Assembly: GCF_009663465.1 (NCBI RefSeq)
Contig: NZ_QXHU01000004.1
Location: 185,646-249,645, forward strand
Direction: 5' to 3'
DNA: 64,000 nt
Source: Riemerella anatipestifer
Lineage (GTDB): Bacteria > Bacteroidota > Bacteroidia > Flavobacteriales > Weeksellaceae
The notes under the pieces are model-generated. The model saw only the letters and a list, made by a program, of their open reading frames with translations. It was not told where the DNA came from and did no database searches. This document shows positions 61,999-64,000 of this stretch, one piece after another. A program made the position numbers and the translations under genes. Each line of letters begins with the position of its first letter. The first letter of the stretch is position 1.

Positions 61999-62081
61999 AA
62001 ACCTGCGCAGGTTTCACTAAAAACTACCGCAGGTTTTATACAAAACTACCGCAGGTTTCTCTTGAAACCTGCGGTAGTTTT
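61999..62081. repeat. Cluster of AAACCTGCGGTAGTTT-type palindromic units
   Basis: The stretch holds AACCTGCGCAGGTT (self-complementary), then ACTACCGCAGGTTT twice in direct orientation about 22 bp apart, and AAACCTGCGGTAGT once inverted. The last two form the terminator below. Confidence 0.8.
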
Positions 62082-62086
62082 TTAAG
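62042..62086. terminator. Strong hairpin terminator
   Basis: AAAACTACCGCAGGTTT (62042-62058) pairs perfectly with AAACCTGCGGTAGTTTT (62065-62081) with a 6-nt loop; T runs follow on the plus strand and a shorter one on the minus strand. It lies 23 bp after the end of the HU-like gene on the minus strand. Confidence 0.8.
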
Positions 62087-62104
62087 GCGCATAGATAGGA
62101 CGGT

Positions 62105-62491
62105 TTACTTCACTTTTTCAAAGCCTGCCGCCTTCATACTATCTAAGATGCGTTTACCGGGGCGATAGTTTACACCTACCGATTTAATAAGGCTTTGGGT
62201 AAAATCTTTCTCCGTGGCGGCTCCGCCGCTGCTTAGGGTAGGATACAGTGTCCCCAATTTCTCTAAACGGACAATTTTGCTATCCGACAAAGCATTTTGT
62301 ATCACATTCTCTAAAGCGATGATAACGCCTTTAATATCGGCCTCACTGAGGGCAGAAAACTTCTCAATTTGTTTTACGAGCTCGTCTATACCTACCTCGC
62401 CGTCTGTGGCTGCACTGGCATACCATTTTTTGTTACCGCCGTCGCTTACACCCGGCTGACCTCTTTCTACTACTTTAAATTTAATTGACAT
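62105..62491 (-). CDS. HU-related DNA-binding protein (HU_rel type)
   Basis: A 128-residue protein of the Bacteroidota histone-like family (TIGR01201 type). It starts MSIKFKVVERGQPGVSDGGN, has the helical dimer part VGIDELVKQIEKFSALSEADIKGVIIALENVIQNAL, and then KIVRLEKLGTLYPTLSSGG with a C-terminal VNYRPGKRILDSMKAAGFEKV. The HU arm motif is altered, so DNA bending of the classical kind is not assured. It lies beside the palindromic repeats and follows the surface-protein gene by 30 bp. Confidence 0.87.
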   Translation of the reverse strand: MSIKFKVVERGQPGVSDGGNKKWYASAATDGEVGIDELVKQIEKFSALSEADIKGVIIALENVIQNALSDSKIVRLEKLGTLYPTLSSGGAATEKDFTQSLIKSVGVNYRPGKRILDSMKAAGFEKVK

Positions 62492-62521
62492 AATTTATTA
62501 AGTTTATATTGTGGTTTATTT

Positions 62522-63808
62522 TTAATTATTAAGCAGTACCCAACCTGTGGACTTACAGCCGTAGAAGTTATCATTCTCAAATTTGATAGATCCATAATTA
62601 CTCTCATTACAAGGCATTGTGCCAGATGTATCATAAGTGCCATAAGTTGTCGTAGTAGAGTTGCTACCTATTTTTATAGCCCCATTTACTTGTAGTTTGG
62701 CATCAGAAGTAGTATTCTCAAAATAATTTATATCTATCCCCACTTTAGCATTACGCAAAATAGTAAAGGCATCGGAATTACTATTAAAACCGTTACCTAC
62801 CACAAATAGGCGTCTTTTATGGTCAGTTATACCTGTTGCGATCTCGCTTAATTCATTATTGTCACGTGATTCTCGAGTAGCTCGTAACCCGAAAATAGTA
62901 ACAAATTTTGACACACCAGAATTTTCACCGCCCCCAACTAAAGAACCAGTAGCTTCAGCAACGTTACCACTTCCTCCTAAAACTATGGAGTTACTTCCTA
63001 TTGCAAAATTATTATATCCTCCAACAGCTGTAGAAAATAGCCCAACAGAGTATGTGTTTACTCCACCTAAAGAACTAGAACCTAAATTACCAGCCATTGC
63101 GTATGTCCCTAAAGCTACTGATAAGTCTCCAAAAGCCCCCCTTTTATAACGAAAAGGATGGGGAACCGTTGTATCTGACCACAGTCTATCAAAAGTAAGT
63201 GTTTGACGAACTGTAGGGGTATCAAAAGAATTGCTATAGTCGTAAACATTAAATTCTTCTGTATTAGAAATCTCTGGGCTATAAGATAAATCAACAGCTC
63301 TTTTTCCCGTCTTTAGTCTTGCGTCAGAATTTTGTCCAATCAGTCTCCAACCTGTTTTTCCGTTTTCGGTTACTTCTTCTAGCCCTGTGCGAGAGAACTC
63401 TGTATTATTGAGTTTCATCCCTTTTCCAGCGGTGTAAACTCCAGTTCCTATTTTTCTCCATCGGGAGTTTTCTGGGGTAGCGGTATTATGGTCATAGTAG
63501 TAGTAGCCTGTGGCATCTATAAGCTCATATTTGCCTACTTTGTCTGTATCTGGTGTCGCAAAGCCTTCGGTAATATATACCATCATAGAGTTTTGGTTTT
63601 CTCCTACATTACCATTGTCGGTCATTGTTTTTACTTCCGTAGCCGTTAAACGAGGGATAATGAGTCCTTTGGATTCATTATTCCCTTCTTTACTAATTTC
63701 TAGAGTTGCGTTGGGGCTACTGGTGTTAATGCCCACTCTGCCACTGTAATCATCTTGTGCCTGTAATGCCATCGGCAGAAACATCGCACAGAATAAAATC
63801 TTTTTCAT
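62522..63808 (-). CDS. Exported surface protein with YadA-head-like repeats
   Basis: A 428-residue protein with a signal peptide (MKKILFCAMFLPMALQAQ) followed by VGINTSSPNATLEISKEGNN, a pattern common at the start of large surface and tail-like proteins of Flavobacteriia. Residues about 225-310 hold short repeats of the YadA-head type, with small residues at fixed steps: SVALGTYAMAG, SVGLFSTAVGGYNNFAIGSNSIVLGGSGN, TGSLVGGGENSG. The end GSIKFENDNFYGCKSTGWVLL is shared by related proteins. No membrane anchor or T9SS C-terminal domain is evident. Function is likely adhesive or structural; that is inference. Confidence 0.75.
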   Translation of the reverse strand: MKKILFCAMFLPMALQAQDDYSGRVGINTSSPNATLEISKEGNNESKGLIIPRLTATEVKTMTDNGNVGENQNSMMVYITEGFATPDTDKVGKYELIDATGYYYYDHNTATPENSRWRKIGTGVYTAGKGMKLNNTEFSRTGLEEVTENGKTGWRLIGQNSDARLKTGKRAVDLSYSPEISNTEEFNVYDYSNSFDTPTVRQTLTFDRLWSDTTVPHPFRYKRGAFGDLSVALGTYAMAGNLGSSSLGGVNTYSVGLFSTAVGGYNNFAIGSNSIVLGGSGNVAEATGSLVGGGENSGVSKFVTIFGLRATRESRDNNELSEIATGITDHKRRLFVVGNGFNSNSDAFTILRNAKVGIDINYFENTTSDAKLQVNGAIKIGSNSTTTTYGTYDTSGTMPCNESNYGSIKFENDNFYGCKSTGWVLLNN

Positions 63809-63814
63809 AATGTT

Positions 63815-64000
63815 AAAGTTTATAGATGTTAAGTTGTTAAATTGTTAATTGATGATGGTTAAGTTGTTAGGTTGTTAAATTGTTAAATTGTGAAGTTGTA
63901 AAAAAGTTTAAAGTTCAAGGAGCTGAAGCTGTTCAAGGTTCTATGTTTAAGGTTTAAGGGATATGTACGCTTATTCAACCTTGAATATTTGAACTTTAAA
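63815..64000. repeat. Low-complexity direct repeats and inverted repeat upstream of the surface-protein gene
   Basis: GTTGTTAAATTGTTAA-type direct repeats of about 9 bp fill 63825-63900. TTTAAAGTTCAA (63907-63918) is inverted as TTGAACTTTAAA (63989-64000) at the window edge. No TAnnTTTG box in the minus orientation is seen, so the promoter is not located. Confidence 0.6.

Larger units (their letters stand above)
60547..62104. other. 1.56-kb gene-free region of nested palindromic repeats
   Basis: No gene is supported, although short frames of 60-70 codons occur by chance in the repeats. The region lies between convergent genes and is visibly richer in G+C than its flanks. It contains repeat types A (two copies), B (two full and two partial copies), C (two copies), a 28-bp module D (four copies in both orientations), common CTTCTTTTGC/GCAAAAGAAG and GTCCTTTTG/CAAAAGGAC palindromes, and a series of ACTACCGCAGG hairpins at its right end. 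Confidence 0.8.

Noticed and set aside
60547..62104. Prophage or integrative element end
   Set aside because: No integrase, phage structural gene or attachment-site duplication of a tRNA is seen; only repeats are present.

Overview
The window is chromosomal DNA of a low-GC member of the Bacteroidota, class Flavobacteriia, most likely from the Riemerella/Chryseobacterium group (Weeksellaceae). The evidence is the many TAnnTTTG -7 promoter boxes peculiar to this phylum, two GLPGLI-family exported proteins, a SprE/PorW-type lipoprotein of type IX secretion and gliding, DUF4870, DUF4153 and HU_rel-type proteins, and a decayed IS982-family element that resembles, from memory, ISRa1 of Riemerella anatipestifer. 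The species is an inference; no 16S rRNA gene is present.

Layout. Bases 1-6.2 kb hold housekeeping and metabolic genes: the end of comM, a sigma factor, a YjjG-like phosphatase, trpS, a LysE exporter, LD-carboxypeptidase and yraN. From 6.2 to 10.1 kb comes an accessory block: a 21-bp-period repeat array, then an operon of an Lgt-like membrane protein lacking usual catalytic residues, a radical SAM enzyme of the COG1964/tetraether-synthase type, two duplicated small membrane proteins and a periplasmic helical-repeat protein. A LytS/LytTR two-component pair, CapA, an NlpC/P60 lipoprotein, two tRNA-Val genes and folC follow. IS982 debris lies on both sides of the tRNA-Val/folC segment. tsaB, sprE and maf lead to a wrecked TonB-dependent receptor, a second 21-bp-period array and an intact PepSY membrane protein.

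Bases 25.1-39.0 kb are the ribosomal protein cluster from rplC to rplQ, including secY, infA and rpoA, all on the plus strand and closed by a strong terminator. rpsJ is not at its head. Several gaps inside the cluster can form hairpins. After it come an amidinotransferase, a thioredoxin-like exported protein, citrate synthase, enolase, ridA, lptD, an amidase, rpsT between two tRNA-Glu genes, a DEDDh exonuclease, recN, two GLPGLI proteins, a DUF502 protein, bioB, thiL, a thioesterase, a DUF4153 protein and a DUF2797 protein.

The last 4 kb differ. A 1.5-kb gene-free region between convergent genes consists of nested palindromic repeats, including a 28-bp module that is present at some sites and cleanly absent at matching sites. 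Beyond it lie an HU-like DNA-binding protein and a surface protein with YadA-head-like repeats.

The best candidates for undescribed biology are the Lgt-like/radical SAM/small-protein operon, which looks like a lipid- or lipoprotein-modifying system; the two unrelated loci that share a 21-bp-period repeat format; and the modular palindromic repeats at 60.6-62.1 kb.
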